NCBI GenBank assembly: GCA_037013685.1
Contig: CM072919.1
Span: 32,777,435-32,841,434 of the forward strand
Length of the DNA: 64,000 bases
Direction: 5' to 3'
Source: Acridotheres tristis
Lineage: Eukaryota > Chordata > Aves > Passeriformes > Sturnidae
Part shown: positions 12,796 through 27,700 of the stretch, one piece after another
Position numbering within the stretch: the stretch's first letter is position 1
How the letters are laid out: every line of letters begins with the position of its first letter
The notes under the pieces: generated by a model
What the model was told of the DNA's origin: nothing
Database searches by the model: none
Seen by the model: the letters and a program-made list of their open reading frames with translations, nothing else
Translations under genes and position numbers: made by a program

Positions 12796-15700
12796 CTAGA
12801 ATTGAAATGTTTAAAAGAAGATGAATATTAAAATATCTGTAGCAATCAATAAGCTGATCTAAGGCAATTAACTAGTAACCATGTAAAAAGGTGAACTGCA
12901 ACAGAAAAGCATTTAAATACACAACTATCTGGTGCCCCTATCCGGTGCCCCAATCCTTGTAAAACTATAGGATTTACTGCCTTTTTTACATAAACATATA
13001 CGTGTTATGCAGATGTGTATGTGTGCATATATATTCCTGTACACACACATATATATATATCCATATATAGAGATAACTAGTCAGTAACCTGGTAGAAGAA
13101 GAAATGTTTCTCATTGAAGGGCAAGTTAGGTTTGCTCTCTCTCTCTTTCCATTACCTTCCCACTTCTTCTCATGAGAAGAACAAAGTTTTAACATATTCT
13201 GAAACTTTGAGATATGACCCTCTCTTTCACTCACTTCTCAGCAAGGGCAATTTTTCTGGTAGCCCTCCCAGTACAGCTACATATCCTCTAAGCTTGCCTA
13301 TAGCAGCAAATGTCTGAGATGAAAAGGCATCCTTCAGGTAGCAGGCAAATGTGCAGACTGGTGTGCTTCACAATCATCTTCTGCAAAATGTTTCTTTTGC
13401 AATTTCAAAGTCAACAGCAAAGTTAAATTCTTAGGGAGCTGATGCTGTCTTTTATGTACACATTGAGATAATCAAGAAAAAAGAGAATGATTGCTCAAGT
13501 TTCTTTTTCACAGACCCTGTTCCTCTCTTATTAATTTTACTCCTTTGCTACTATTGTCTGACAGACCTTCCCTTCTCCAGCAGACTGATTCCTACCTTGC
13601 ACACTGCACTACCACCATGGCTTTCATAACTGCCCTGCTTCAAGAAAAGCAACACTGCCTGCAGATCTCAGTACAGAGGAAAAACTGAGTCAGTAGGCTC
13701 AGGGACTATTTTTTTAAACATGAGCCTCATCTGAGCCACTGGAGAGAGCCCTCAAACCATCCTCTTTAGAAATTGCTATGTCAGTTACCACACAGTGCTA
13801 AGCAGCTCCTATAGGGTTAAGTATCAGAACACAGACAAGCAAGATAATATGGTAACATACAGTGCAGGAACAAAGTCAGATTGCTAAGAGAAACCTACAC
13901 CCAGTACCTTTGGTCCTGCAGCAGAAATTATAATCTGGCCAGGAGCCTGAATCCAGGGCTCTCCATCAACTTGAACTGGAATTGGCTTTAGGAGTGTTAC
14001 ACGGAAATATGAGCCTTGGGCTATGCGGATTCCTGATCGAAAACCACCTTGGACTTGACCCTGTTAGGGAATAAAAGCCAGGATATCAATCACCCCAACT
14101 AACAAGAAGTACAAATACTAGCTGCAATTAAACTGGGTGGATATTGTTTTATTCTCACCTGACATTTTAAGTTTCAGCTTAAAAAACTGTTTAGGCAAAA
14201 CTAGGATGCCTTTACTGCCCCATCACTAATTATTTCAGCTAGTCCAGGAAGGAGAACTTGGATACCCCTGCAGGCTGCGGGAGGCAAAACAACTCCCAAA
14301 GCAAAGGTGTTTGTACACAAAGATTGGCCAAGGAACATACACTCAAAAAGGTCTTGTTTGCTTTGGCTTGCCCCTCCGTAACACAGTAAATACTTCTAAA
14401 AACACCTAATTATACACACAGGCTTCAGCACATGTGAAATTCCAAAGTCTGAAAGCAGTTTATTAATTAGAGAGAGTTTTTCCAAAGTCAACTCCATATA
14501 GCTACAGAAATACATACACACACTGAACTTCTTATTCACATACTCAATTTCAACTCAACAGCTGAGTTAACTTTTAGAGTTAACTCCAGCAGTGAAGCAA
14601 AGTGACCTTTTCTGCTACACATACTCTTGGGGAATGTGTGCAGAAACCAAATATTGAAGTAAAAACCTTATTATCACAAACCCAAAGCACAGGCTTATTA
14701 ACATTTATACTCCAGAGTATAAATGCTGCTTCTAGTTTCACAAAAGATTTAAAGATCTCTACCAAAACAACACTTTAGTATGTTTTAGGAGATCTAAATT
14801 GGAAAATAAAGTTGACCAACACCAAAGATTGAGCTCCACAAAATTTAAGCACCCACTTTTCCATTTTGGTAGTTTTATGGATTAGTTATTTCTACTTACC
14901 TGACCACATATACTTTTTCAGCAGCCAATTTCTTTAAATAGTGGTAAGATACGAAGACAAAAATGACCTACCATCCCAAAGGACTGTGTTGCTAATAGCA
15001 GACCATTGTAAAAATATGTAATACATTAAATAATGAAAAAAGAATTGTGTAAGTTGAGTCATAACATTCTTTGCAGAACAGCATACCACCTGCTTGATGT
15101 AGCATTCAAATCAAGAGCAGCAAGTATCAAATTCTCAGTGACAGGTGTTGGAAAGCCTGTGGCAGGTAATTATAAAGCAACCTGGCTTGATGGAATCTCC
15201 ATTGTGATGAGATACGACAAGACTTTTCACAAGTACACTAGGTGAAAGGTGCATGTTTTTGTAATAGTAGAATAAAATCTTGTTTTCATCCCATGAACTG
15301 TTCCATTTGGACACCATAACACCTGTTATGAGAAAGCTAGTGCATTCCATAATACATATATTTTTATCTAACATATACATCTATTGCATTATATATATAT
15401 GCACACATGTATGTTTCTCTACTTGGTTCAAAGTCTAGTTAAGTCATGAAGCATTTCCTCATGGATTTTTAAAAAGTCCTCAATTCCTATTACTTCTTCT
15501 TACCCAACCTTAACAAAGAGGTGTAATTTTTAGGACCATGCACTTGCAATGCACTGTTTGTTATGGAAACAAGCCTGTCCCATAAAATGTATTTGTTCTG
15601 TGCTCACTGGGATGCCAACTCACCATGTGAACAACGCCAGTCACACCAACCACTTCCAGCAGGCCATCATCGATGCGTGGTTTCTCAAAGCGGTTGTCAC

Positions 15701-18700
15701 TCTCAGACCCCCAGAGGTCGGCTCCAGAGCCCCAGCTGTGTAGAGAGCACACCAGTGACCACCTGTGGGCCTGTGGTCTGGCCCCAGGCACACTCCCTGG
15801 TGCTCTGCTAAGGGTGGCTGGTTTCTCAGGCTTCAAAAGCTACACACTCAGCTCCCCCACCAGCTGGAGGGAGAAGTTTTCCTGCATTGTAAAGGCAGGA
15901 ACTGTTTTTCTAAAACATGGAAGAATTGTTACCAGATCTTTTAATAGTAAAGGGAGCAAAGCAAATAGTTTCCATTGGAAAGAAAAGGTGTAAATAGGAA
16001 TGTGGTAACTCTGTAGAGTTTTAATTTGCTGGTTTGTTTGCTAGTTTACAGCTAAAATAACTAATTATCAAGACTAAAGAACTTGACATAGCTCTTACTG
16101 GTCTTGACAACATTCACGGAAGTTACTGAAGAGAAACTAAAGCTAAAACAATTATTAAGATTTCATTGTTGTACCTGGCCAAAAGTACTTGTAGTTAGGC
16201 AGATATTCATGCACTTCTGTCCTCTGAAATGCTTCTGACAATTTAAACCATGCTGCTTTTTGTGCAGTACTGACCCTTCCCACTCAAATAACTTGCTTAT
16301 TGTTTTATGCATAAACTACTCATCACTTACTGGGATCTTTTCTTCTCCACAGCTCTCACATGCAATGTATATTTGTGTACATGTGTGTATATGTAAAAAT
16401 AAGTATTTGAATAAAACATTTTCAGACTAAAATGCAAAGAGATACAGGTTGTTTAAGACAAGATGGTACTTGAAAAAATAATAGAATGGCAGGACCAATT
16501 ATCTGCTGGTTTTGTTAACAGGTTTTACCTGTTACCTAACGATTTGACATTTGATGCTCAAGTACCAAGCAGCAGTTCTACGCACACAGTCCAGCATGCA
16601 TCCACGAGGGATCATTCCTCTTCTTTTTACCTGGGTATATTAATAAAAATGAGTCCTTCTATACTTGGTAATTCCACCTCATGCTGGTCCACTTGCAGCT
16701 TGATGTCCTTGTGAAGGTTTCTAGTGTGACTTATCTTCTGCAGCCCAACTTTCACATAAACTCCCTTGTTGTGAAACCTAGGAGCAGACAAACATCTTGT
16801 AACTAAAGGCTAACGCCAGACATAGCATTCTTCCCTGTATGTATACCACTATTGTCCTCTACTAGGTATGTTTAAAGAGTTTTTCAATTAAAACTCCATT
16901 TCAAATTCTTCTAGCTTTACTGCAAAAACAAAGCCTAAACCATTAACTGCTACTTTACATACCTTTACTTAAGGGATGATTCTGTTGCATGTGCAGATTG
17001 TGAAATTTTATTACAGAAAAATCATCCCTTCTTGAAGCATTGCCTGAATACAATGCGTCTTTGAAATGTAAACTCCTGGGCTGGATATTACATTTTTGAT
17101 TGAGACTTAGAGGTCGTCATGACCCATTTTAAATTGTTTTCTCATGCAATGATACAATACTTACGGCAAAACAACATTTGAAAATCTTTGCTTTACACAT
17201 TCCTAATTAATTCGAAATATACTTAGCTGCAGAAACTTAAAACAGGCCTAGTAATCTCAACTTGTGACAGAGCTCTAACATCTCTAATTTTAGAATAAAA
17301 AAGATGAGGAAGATTTTTATGGCATTCCTAGAAATGGCAAAATATTTTAAGAATAACATCAACAAAAGATAGTTAAACACACAGACTATTTTCTTCTATA
17401 ATGGAAACCTTTGGATACATGGCCTTCAGAGCAACCTTAAAATAAAAGGCATAAATTTCCATTATTTGACCCTACTAGTACATGGGTGTCATTGGAATTC
17501 AACTCTGCAAAATCTCTCTACCATTATGTCTAAATACCATAGACATTGAGGTGGGGAAGACAGCCAGTGCAAGTCTTTAGACAGAGACTTTTCACTCATC
17601 TTAAATTATTACATTGGGAATGATTAGTCCTATGTCCTAACAGTTTAAAATAGCACCAGATTAAAGGTACCTCATGTAACACTACTTAACATATACTTCT
17701 GCTCCATATAAGATGTATCTATGCTAAAACAGGTTTTGTCTAATTTGGATACAACTGTAAAATACTGGAAAATCAGTAGGAGACACAACACTTGCAATAT
17801 GCCCAAGAAGTATTAATTTTTGTTGAAGAAGGAAGCCTTCAGAAGCTGAAAGAATACTTCACAGTGCCCTAACTGCAGAGCAGCTGTATATCTCTGTAAA
17901 GTAAGTCTAAACTTGTATTGACCCCAGGCACCAGCACAGGCTGGGGGTGACCTGCTGGAAAGCAGCTCCGTGGAGAAGGAGCTGGGGGTCCTGGTGGACA
18001 ACAAGCTGTCCATGAGTCAGCAGTGTGCCCTGGGGACCAAGCAGGCCATTGGAACCCTGGGGTGCATTAGGAAGAGCATTGCCTGCAGGTCAAGAATAGT
18101 GACCTTGCCCCTGTGCTCAGCCCTGGTGAGGCACATCCGGAGTGCTGTGTCCATTTCTGGGCTCCTCAGGACAAGAGAGACAGGGAGCTCCTGGAGCAGA
18201 TCCAATGGAGGGCAACAAAGATGATGAGGGGACTGGATCATCTCTTTAACCAGGGAAGGCTGAGGGAGCTGGGCCTGTTCAGCCTTAAGAAGAGAGGGAA
18301 CTTTATCAATGTCTATCAGTATCTGAAGGGACAGTGTCAAGAAGACAGAGCCAGGCAGTAAGAAAGGACAAGAGGTAATGGGCAAAAAAACTCTGATACA
18401 CAGAAGTTCAACCTGAACATTCAAAAGAATTTCTTCATTGTGTGGGTAACCCAGCACCGGAACAGATTGTCCAGAGAGGGTGTGTAGTCTCCCTGACAAG
18501 ATATTCAAGAACCATCTGGAATACAACCCTGTGCCAAGTGCTCTGGGGTGACACTGCTTGAGCAGGGTGGTTGAACCAGGTGACCCACTATAATCTCTTC
18601 CTATCTAGCCACCCTGTGATTCTGTGGAAGCAGATGCCCTATCATTAAATTTTACACTGTGAAAAAAACTTATATAGTTTGGCGCTTACCAATGCAAAGA

Positions 18701-21700
18701 CCATCACTATCACAAATATACATTATTTTTATCTGCCCTGCAATGTAAGATGAGTGTTGAATTCCTGCAGGGATGTTATCACTGCACTTAGAGCTGCTAG
18801 CTAAATGTAAGCAGTCCAGAGCATGTAAGGAGACTCTAGTGAGTAAGGCCAGAGAACATACAGCTTTTGGGATATTTATCAGTTTAAGGTCTGGCTTCAG
18901 AAGAGCAGTCAAGCCCATATTTCTTCCAAGGACTACTTGAAATTTCTGTTGCCACGACCCAAAGCTTCCTGTTCTGTACTCAAGAGTAGCCAGTTCTCCT
19001 GCCAGCAGCTGCTGCATCTTGCTTTAAGTAGATACGATTTTTAGTTAATTTAATAGAAATAATAATAATAGTATTACTGACAAGAGCATGCACTCGCTTA
19101 TCATGAGGAAGCATAAATTCAACTATTTTAGCAATCATTTTCACAGACAGTCAAACGTAAATATGATGTGTCAGCACTGTTAGCATGCACAAGCTTTTGG
19201 TTTCTGCAAAAATGTACCTCAGTATCAACTCATTATTTCATGTTTTCTTTCCAGAACTACATAGCCCTTCAGATTTGGGAAAAAAAATAAAATTCTCTTC
19301 TTTCCCACAAGTACTTCAAGTCACCCTGCAAGAATGATACCAAGATATTGTCCACTGCACTACAGAAGCTGCAAACTGGGAAATGATTGAGATGAAGATG
19401 ATAGGAATGAAAAGCACACAGGGCAATAGCAATCAAAGTATATCCCTCAAATGCAGTGGCAATAAGAAGAGGATGCATCTTTTGAAATGCTGCAGCTTTG
19501 CAAACATGGAATAGTATATTTTGAAGAAAGAACGATCATAAGTTGTACATTGTATTAACTGCACAAGTCTAGAAAAGTTTCACCTACTAGAATGGACACT
19601 GCCATACACAAACTTATTGCCTGATTTTACTACCTATAATGCTTTCAGTCAAGTGTATTGAAAATACAAGCCAGTGCCTAACAGTAACTTATGTACCAGG
19701 AACCACCTCTATTTACATCAACAACTATATTAGTCAGTTCTTAAGGAAAGGACCATGAGCAATGCCTGTAATGACAGACTAATGAACACTACAAGATAGG
19801 TTGGACTACACATCATTGCACACATAACTGGTCAGAGAATATTTTTAATAGCAACACTTTGAACACTGCATAGTTGTAACTGGCTGTAACTCTGGCAACC
19901 AATAGAGAATTTAGAGGGCGTTTAATCATAAATATAGGGGAAAGCAAACAAAAACAGTTTCTATAAGGAACTGATTAATTAACAGATGTGATTTCTTTTG
20001 CTCAATTTCAGTAATTATGAGAAGTCGTCCCATTATTGATTGATAAGCATGTCAAAGAAGAGGAAAGTCTCTGTCAACATGTTTTTAATTTTAATAACAT
20101 TCTCACTTGAGGTACAGAGAGTTTTTTATTCTTAATACCAGCATGCAGGTGCTGCAACAGTACTAGGCAAAACTGGAAAAGGTTCTGAACACTTCTGAAC
20201 AATGCTTATTGCTCATGTAGCAGCACTGCCCTCACTCTTGCTAAAGGCTTTGAGCAAGATATATTTCCACTATCTCAAAATTTCATTGAACTCAACAATG
20301 CAGTTATCGGAAAACTAAGATTACTGAATAACAGTGACATGGCTTCCAAAAACTGCTTTGGTGCTCTCTTTTGGTAGAGGAAAAAAACCCCAAACCAAAC
20401 CCAAACCAACAAAACACAGGAATTTTGTGTCTATGACATCCTGGCTAGCTTAATTCCTCCTTGTCCCAGCTCTGCCACAATAGTGGATACCTGTAGCATT
20501 TGATATTATCAGATGTAGTGTAAATTGCAGGTAATATAATACCACAGAATTGACCTTCACACCTGGTTTCCCTAAGATTACCTGCTATTAAATTTCCCTG
20601 GTTCTTCTTCTCTAGCATGATGAAAGTCCAAGCTCAACTCGGCATCAATGCCCAGACCACAGTAATTGTTCATCTGTACAATCTGGCCAAAAGGGAAAAA
20701 AAAAAGGTATAATTTCCTGCTTACACTTGTAAGTGAAAAATGAAGAAATTCCAAAATTTTTCAACAAAAGCAAGCTTTGCAGATGATTCTTCCAAATCAC
20801 TTGCATCTTGACAGATTCTGGAAAACATTTTCCAGAAACACTGCACTAAAAATAAAGCTGCATGAATAACTGTTGACATGCATAGTCATTATTTCTAATG
20901 TATTGGAAAATTCAAAATTTAATCTTAATTAAAAGTAACAAGCATAATATGGCAAAAATAAAAAGAAATGCAGAAATAAAACCAACTCAACCTCTCAAAG
21001 TAATTCTATGCAATAACTTCACAAGCTGCTGAACACTAATGCCACTATTATTTTTGGCATCTGCCATGGATTTATATTACATCATTGGGAAGACACTTAC
21101 TTTGCAAGGTGACCAGTTTACACCAGGTGAATGAAGAACTTGACTTCACCTACTCAGCTGCATTTTAACTAGCTCCCTATATGCCAACCTCAAGTTTCTA
21201 CAGATTTCAACCATTTCTTCTATTAAATCTTCCTTTGCATGCCAGTTCATTCCACAGCTGTTTCATCCTAGGCCTTACTCTCCCATCCTTCACCTTTAAA
21301 AAGCAGATTAGGCACTATGGGAAAAAAAGCCCCTGTCTCCACCAAGTGAAAAATAGCCGGAACATGAGCATCTTAAATCCTCCAACTGACTCAAAATGCC
21401 TAGGATTTTCCAGAGTGACCAGACAAAAATCTTGGACAATTGCTACCATTGCTACAATTTCCTACTTTTTTTTTGCAAGCCCCTTGTCCAAGTTCTTCCT
21501 TTAATCTGAAAAGAGAGAACCAGGATTCACACACAGTTCCAAAATCACCACCTAAATCAACATTTTTATTTTCCTAAACAGAAACAAGCTCATATGAACC
21601 AAGTGACAGTGACTTTCACTCAAAAAAATGCAAATAACAGATGGCACATATACAGACACACAATAGCAGTAAGATGACAGAACGATTTAGTTCCTGTATA

Positions 21701-24700
21701 TGCTAGCAACTCCTAGTAATTTCTTAAACTGTGAGAGGAAAGATGAGAGTACCTTTTGGGGAAGGGAGTGTTTTTTGGTTGACACTCCAGTTTTATAAGT
21801 GTTTTGGAAAGTGTTTTGGCATTCCTTCCAAAGCCTTTTCTTATTTGAGAAATAATTTTCTTTCCAGCTGAAGCAAATAGGAATGTCATTGCCATGTGAG
21901 TCTTTTCATTAATCCTCTATCAGATGTTTTTTGCTAAACAGCTACAAAACGTGCTCTGCAGTCAACTAGCCCTGCCAAAACCAAAACACTAGGTCCAGAC
22001 GTGTGCTGTATTCACCAAGAAACAGCTCAGTAAGGCCCAAGCACAAAGACAAGTGAGCAATAAAAATTAAACTACGTTAATACACACCCTCTTTGTGATT
22101 TTCACTAGAACAACAGTTCCTAAGAATCACACCCAAATGGTGCTCAGCTCACCTTGGGAGGCTCAGGTTCTGCAATGCCATTTTCTGCACCTTCAGCTGG
22201 CTCTTCTGCATCCAAAAGGATAGTCCAGCGATCCATAAGAACATCATCCGCCTCATCCACGGAAACCAAAATGGAGTATGGGTCCTCCCCACTGTAGCCA
22301 GCTCCCCAGCGCAAGACCCTCCCCAGGTCATTACCTGGGCAACAGTGAAGAACACCAAAACATGACTGTGTTTCATAATCAGTGCATCAGACCTGTTTTA
22401 CAAATCACACTGCAGTAAGGTGCTCCAATCAAGCCACAGAATTAGTTTGGAAGAAAGAGTTGACTAGCAGAAAAAAAAAAAAAAATCTAACGTGTTGTGT
22501 CTGCACATGTGCTTACCATTTACATAGAGACATACTGGAGCACTTCCACAAAAAGTGGTATAAAAACCTGTTATGGAGCTGAGACACCAGGGAGCAATTG
22601 AGTTTGCTGTCTTACAGCAATCGCTGATGCACCAGTGGCTATCAGAGGAGGATATTTTGCCCTCCCAGCTCCTGCCCACTCACCCACCCACATACCAACA
22701 CTCCTGCTGCTTGTTTTTCCTGATCCTGCTTTTCTGAAAGCATGACTGACATTTCCTTGAAAAGCTGATACTGTGGTTTACTTTCCAGCGCCAGCCAGAA
22801 CTGAATCTCATGGCATCTTGGCTGTCAGACAGATGAAGATAAAACCTTCCAGAGGGCTTCTGCGCTCAGCAGAAGAATGGTTCTTGCTGTGATTCTCACC
22901 TGTTCCTAAAGGTAAGATGGCAACTGAGGGCTCTGAGCACACCAGCTTGTGCCTGATCTCCTCGAGTGCACCAAGGACCCAGCCAACGGTGCCGTCTCCT
23001 CCGCACACCAGCACTCGGAAGGAGGGGACTTTGGAGAACGTGTGAAACCTCCATTGTGAAGAGAAGCATAGGGGAAACGTTACAATGGATTATAGGAAAT
23101 GCTAAGTCCCAATATGCTATTTAAAATAATGCAGTATTGGATTTCTGCCCATGCCCCTTTACCGTCAGTTTCTGGATCAAATTCAACAAAGTGAACAGAA
23201 AAACATGAAGTTGCAGATAGAGATGATTTTAAAAAGAGTGAAATCCACATTCCTCTAACCTTCTTCACAGATAGAACTAACTAATCACTTCCTTTTTCAA
23301 GGGCACAGAGACATAACTAATCATAATTTCAATGTGAACATCTGTAACTCTCTAAATCTTGGAGGAGATGTTGATTATTGGTGGTGTTTTTGTACTTAGT
23401 CATAGGAATAACAGTACATTTTCTTCTTCACTGTACTGTTTTCCTAGTGATGCTTACCTTTTGTGGCTTTTCATCCTACATACCAACATATCATGCAAAA
23501 GAATTGTTATTTTCCATTGCACAAGAACCAATGAACAAGGGGGAGCATTTTGCCATGAAGCTACAGGAAGATTCCAAAGCCAAAACAAAATGGTTACTGA
23601 ATCTGCAGCTTGAAGTGCATTAAAAAAAACCCCAGAATTACACAGTTCTGACAGAAAAATTATTTGGTGTAGCTTGTTTATCTTGTCTCCTACATAAGCT
23701 GCATTTTTCCCCACACAGCTTTTGTTCGAAAGATCTTGTCATGACAAGTTTTTTATTAAAGTAGTAGTGAAGGAACGAGGAATGGGCTACAACCATCATT
23801 TTCAGTTTTATGAAGCTGTAACAAAGTGGGGTTCATTAAATCAAGTCATCAGTTCCTGTCTTCCTACAAGCACATTATGTTCTGTTCCTTTTAGAAATGT
23901 TGCAGCTGTGATCAGGCAGACGCTGTTAATTCTGCAACTATGGCCAAGTTTCAAGAGTCAAAATAGAAAATTTTATTATACTTTCCTGGTAGTTCCCATG
24001 AAACATCAGAAGAAATAAAAGCAAAAATCCACTCTCATCAGGAAATGTGACATTTCTCTTTCCATGTCCATTCAAACATAAAATCCATTTATTTTCAATA
24101 ATTATTAAATATGTACTACTGTAAAGTGCATGTGAATTTCCCAGGGCCAGAGTCTGCCAGATTTGACAGAAATATATACATTAGGAATTACTCTATTCTC
24201 TTTTCTTTAGAGAACCCTAAAGTTTAAATACATTCTCATAGTAAGAACAGTCAGAAAGAAATGATCCACTGCCCTGTTCTTCAGGCACAGAACAGAAGAA
24301 ATTTAGATCTTCAAAATAAGTTAATCTAGTACACCCTTTTAAAAAGTAACAAAACAATGTAAATTAAAAAAAAAAAAATTAAAACATGATGACTTACCCA
24401 GGCAGTGGGCCCCCATTGGTAAGTTCAAAGACTTGATGTGGGTTTAACAGCTTTCTAAAACTGTACAGCAGATCCCGGCCTTTTAGACCACCACTTTTTG
24501 GATTCACAAATACAAGAAGTGGGCAGCAATTCTGTGGTATCTTTGAAGCCTGAAAAAAAACAAGAAAAAGGATTAGTCAACACCATGAAAAGGCAGGAAA
24601 ATTACTACTGCATCTCACATATACTACCTGATGCTTCCTTGATGCATACTTAAAAAACCCCAGATTATATAAATAAAAATATTCAATGTCCAGCCAATGG

Positions 24701-27700
24701 ACAGGTTAGTTGCTGATCTTGTTTCCCCAGGTATTGAAGGCTCCTTAACCCACTCCAAGTACACATTTGAGCCTAACAACAAAGAAACAAAGGCATTGTA
24801 AGTAGCCTTTCCTACACATTTTCAGTTAACAGTCCAGGCCAAAGAACAGTGTGAGGGATCAGTTTTTTACGATTAAAACACTTTCCTTGAAAAGCAAGAA
24901 CTTCACCCCAAACCAAATCTTTCTTTAGTTTTGTGGTTATCTTGAATGCATGTCAATTTACAAGGACAAAACATGTAAAAATGAAGATGCTGGAGGCAGA
25001 CAGTGGCGTACCTTTCCCTATGTAATTAGAAGTTGAAAGCTTCTTTTAAAAATACAGAACCCAAGCTTTTTCATCATGAGGATTTACTCAGGAGTGTCAG
25101 TATCTTATGACCTACAGAAGCTGCTGCTGAAAGGACCTCTCAAAGCCTCCAGAAACTGCAAAGGAGGCCACTGGACATGGCAGAGGTGAGATTTCCTGGG
25201 GCACTCCACAGACTGCATAGGAGCAATATCTGCAGCCTCACTGGAGGTCAAAACTTCCAGCCAACACATGCACCTTGGGACTAATTTTCACTCAGCCTGT
25301 CTGCTCATAAATAGTTCTGTAAAATGATTTGCAGGTATTTCTAGAAAGATTAGAAAACACCAGCACACCTTTCATCCATCCTGCTACAAGGCTGGGGTGC
25401 AGGTACATGCTAGAAAAGTCCATTGGATGTATCAACAACTGCACTTCTAAATAGAAGCATTTGCCATAGTCCCTAAGTTGTGGTAATTCTTATTTACAAA
25501 TTGGACAGCATTCAGGGAACAGCTATTTGTCACGCAGCTGACCGGATGGATTCAGGGAACAGAACAACAGTGCTAAATATAAGTCAATTTAGACAAGAAT
25601 GATTCAGGGGTCGGTGAGGCAGCAGCATGACCACAGTGTGCAAGCATGTGGAGAGATACCAACAGCTACAGCTGGGAGGAGGCAGCACCCAGAGAGCCTT
25701 TCAGCTGCTGCCTGCGACTGACCACCAGAGACCATGATCTGAGGGGAGCAACAGAGAAATTGGGTCAAATTAAGGAGTTACATTTGTGGGGATGCAAAAT
25801 GAAGTCTGACATTGAGATACCCTAGACCTTTGAGCTGATTTAGGCACTTCGCAAACAAATGACTATTTGGGTCTTCGTAGTACTTGAGAGATTTCCTCTA
25901 ATTTTCTGTTCTTAGAAGAGCTGGGTGCTAATCTTCTGCAAGTCACACCCTGCCAGACGTGTCAAGATGTTGACAAACACAAAAATCCTTCTCCTCTAAT
26001 ACTGCCTGCATGAGAAATGCTTTCTGCCATCCAGTGTGACTTGTCTCTTGATAAAGAGAAAACACATTGAGAAGAGGAATACTAAGCAGGTATAAAGACT
26101 GGTGAAGCTGGCAGACACTGCTCCTTCTTTACTCATCCTTCAGATCCTAGGAGACATTCAGTTTGAAAAGATATCTGTTTTCTTGAAAAATAAATAAGCC
26201 AAACAAGGGCTGTTTTGAGGGACAAACAGCCAAAAGAACCTCAATTTATTTTAGTTTTATTTAGTTAGTTAGTTAGTTAGTTTTATTTTACTGGAAAGGT
26301 TCCACTGCACACGAAACAAGTAGGTTGATGATAAAGAGGCTGAAGTTGTGCACACAGCTCTCTCCAAAGGAACCACCTTCATGCTAAACTGACAGCTGAA
26401 GTCAAAACACCTTTGGCCTTACATTCAGGCCTTATTGGAAAGGGGGAAGCAATTACTCAAAGCATGCCCAACACATAACAAGGGTAATATATTTGTTTCT
26501 GTTAAGCACATGGAAAGGATATTCATGGGCAGCAAAGGAAGTCCATGGAAGATAATGCAAGCCACTGTCACCAGAAGGATTCCTTGAGTATTAAGTCAAC
26601 AGCTCAAGGATCCATACATCCCAAAGATACAAGTGGATTTTGTCCCCTTGAGCTATTCCAAGCACTAACGGAAAAGTAAGCAGAGCTCTGATGTTTTCAG
26701 AAGTGAAAGCCATCTTTTACTCCATCAGTTCCTGAATCATCATCTGTTGTATCCCACTTAGAATAGCTCTTTGATTATCATTAAGGTTGGAAGACAACTT
26801 TAGGATCAAGTCCAACCATCCACCCAGCACTGCCACTGTAATGCCTAAACCACTCAACCACATCACCAGCACCAGATGCCTCTAAAACACCTGCAGGAAT
26901 GGTAACCTCCTCGGGCAACCTTTTCCAATGCCTGACCACTCTGACAGTGATAATTTTTTTCCTAATATTTAATCTGAATCTCCCATGTCTCAAATTAAGG
27001 CCATTTCCTCTTGCACAGCAAGAAAGACTGACGTCCACCTCACTACAGCGATGGGGTCACCTTGAGCCTCTCATTCTGGAGACTAAACAACCCCAGCTCC
27101 CTCAGCCTGTTCCCATAAAACATGTTTTCTGGTTCTTTCATGATCCTTGTTCCCTTCTCTGGACATGCTCCAGCACTTCAATGTCCTTCCTGTAGTGAGG
27201 GGCCCAGAACTGGAAACAGCATTCACGGTGTGGCCTCACCAGTGCCCAGTACAGGGGGACAATCCCTACCCTGGTCCTGCAGGCCACACTATTACTGATA
27301 CAGGCCAGGATGCCATTGGCCTTCTTGTCCTCCTGGGCACACTCCTGGCTCATGTTCAGCCAGATGTTGACCAGCATCTCCAGATCATTTTGTGCTGGGA
27401 TGCTTTCCAGCCACTCTGCCCAGCCTGTATGGAGTGCTGTATGGAGTTAAATCCCACGAGTAACATAAGGCAGAGCAGATCTGAAAGGAAACATCATGTC
27501 CCATGGGGTAACAGAGCACATTGTTCCCTTCCAGCACTCCTTGTCCAGCTTTTACTCTGCCCTACCCTCTCTCCTGTTCACTTCCCATTTCTTCCTCTTC
27601 AGAGCTTTTTAAATATCTAAATTTAATTTCCAGCCATTTCAATTTTCTGAACAATACCAGCAATCTGAAACTTCAGGCTTGCTGTAATGCCTGGAAACTT

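Noticed and set aside
18017..18526. 169-residue minus-strand open frame
   Set aside because: Antisense shadow of the plus-strand CR1 at 17930-18627.
27147..27620. 157-residue plus-strand open frame
   Set aside because: Mostly antisense to the CR1 at 26762-27436.
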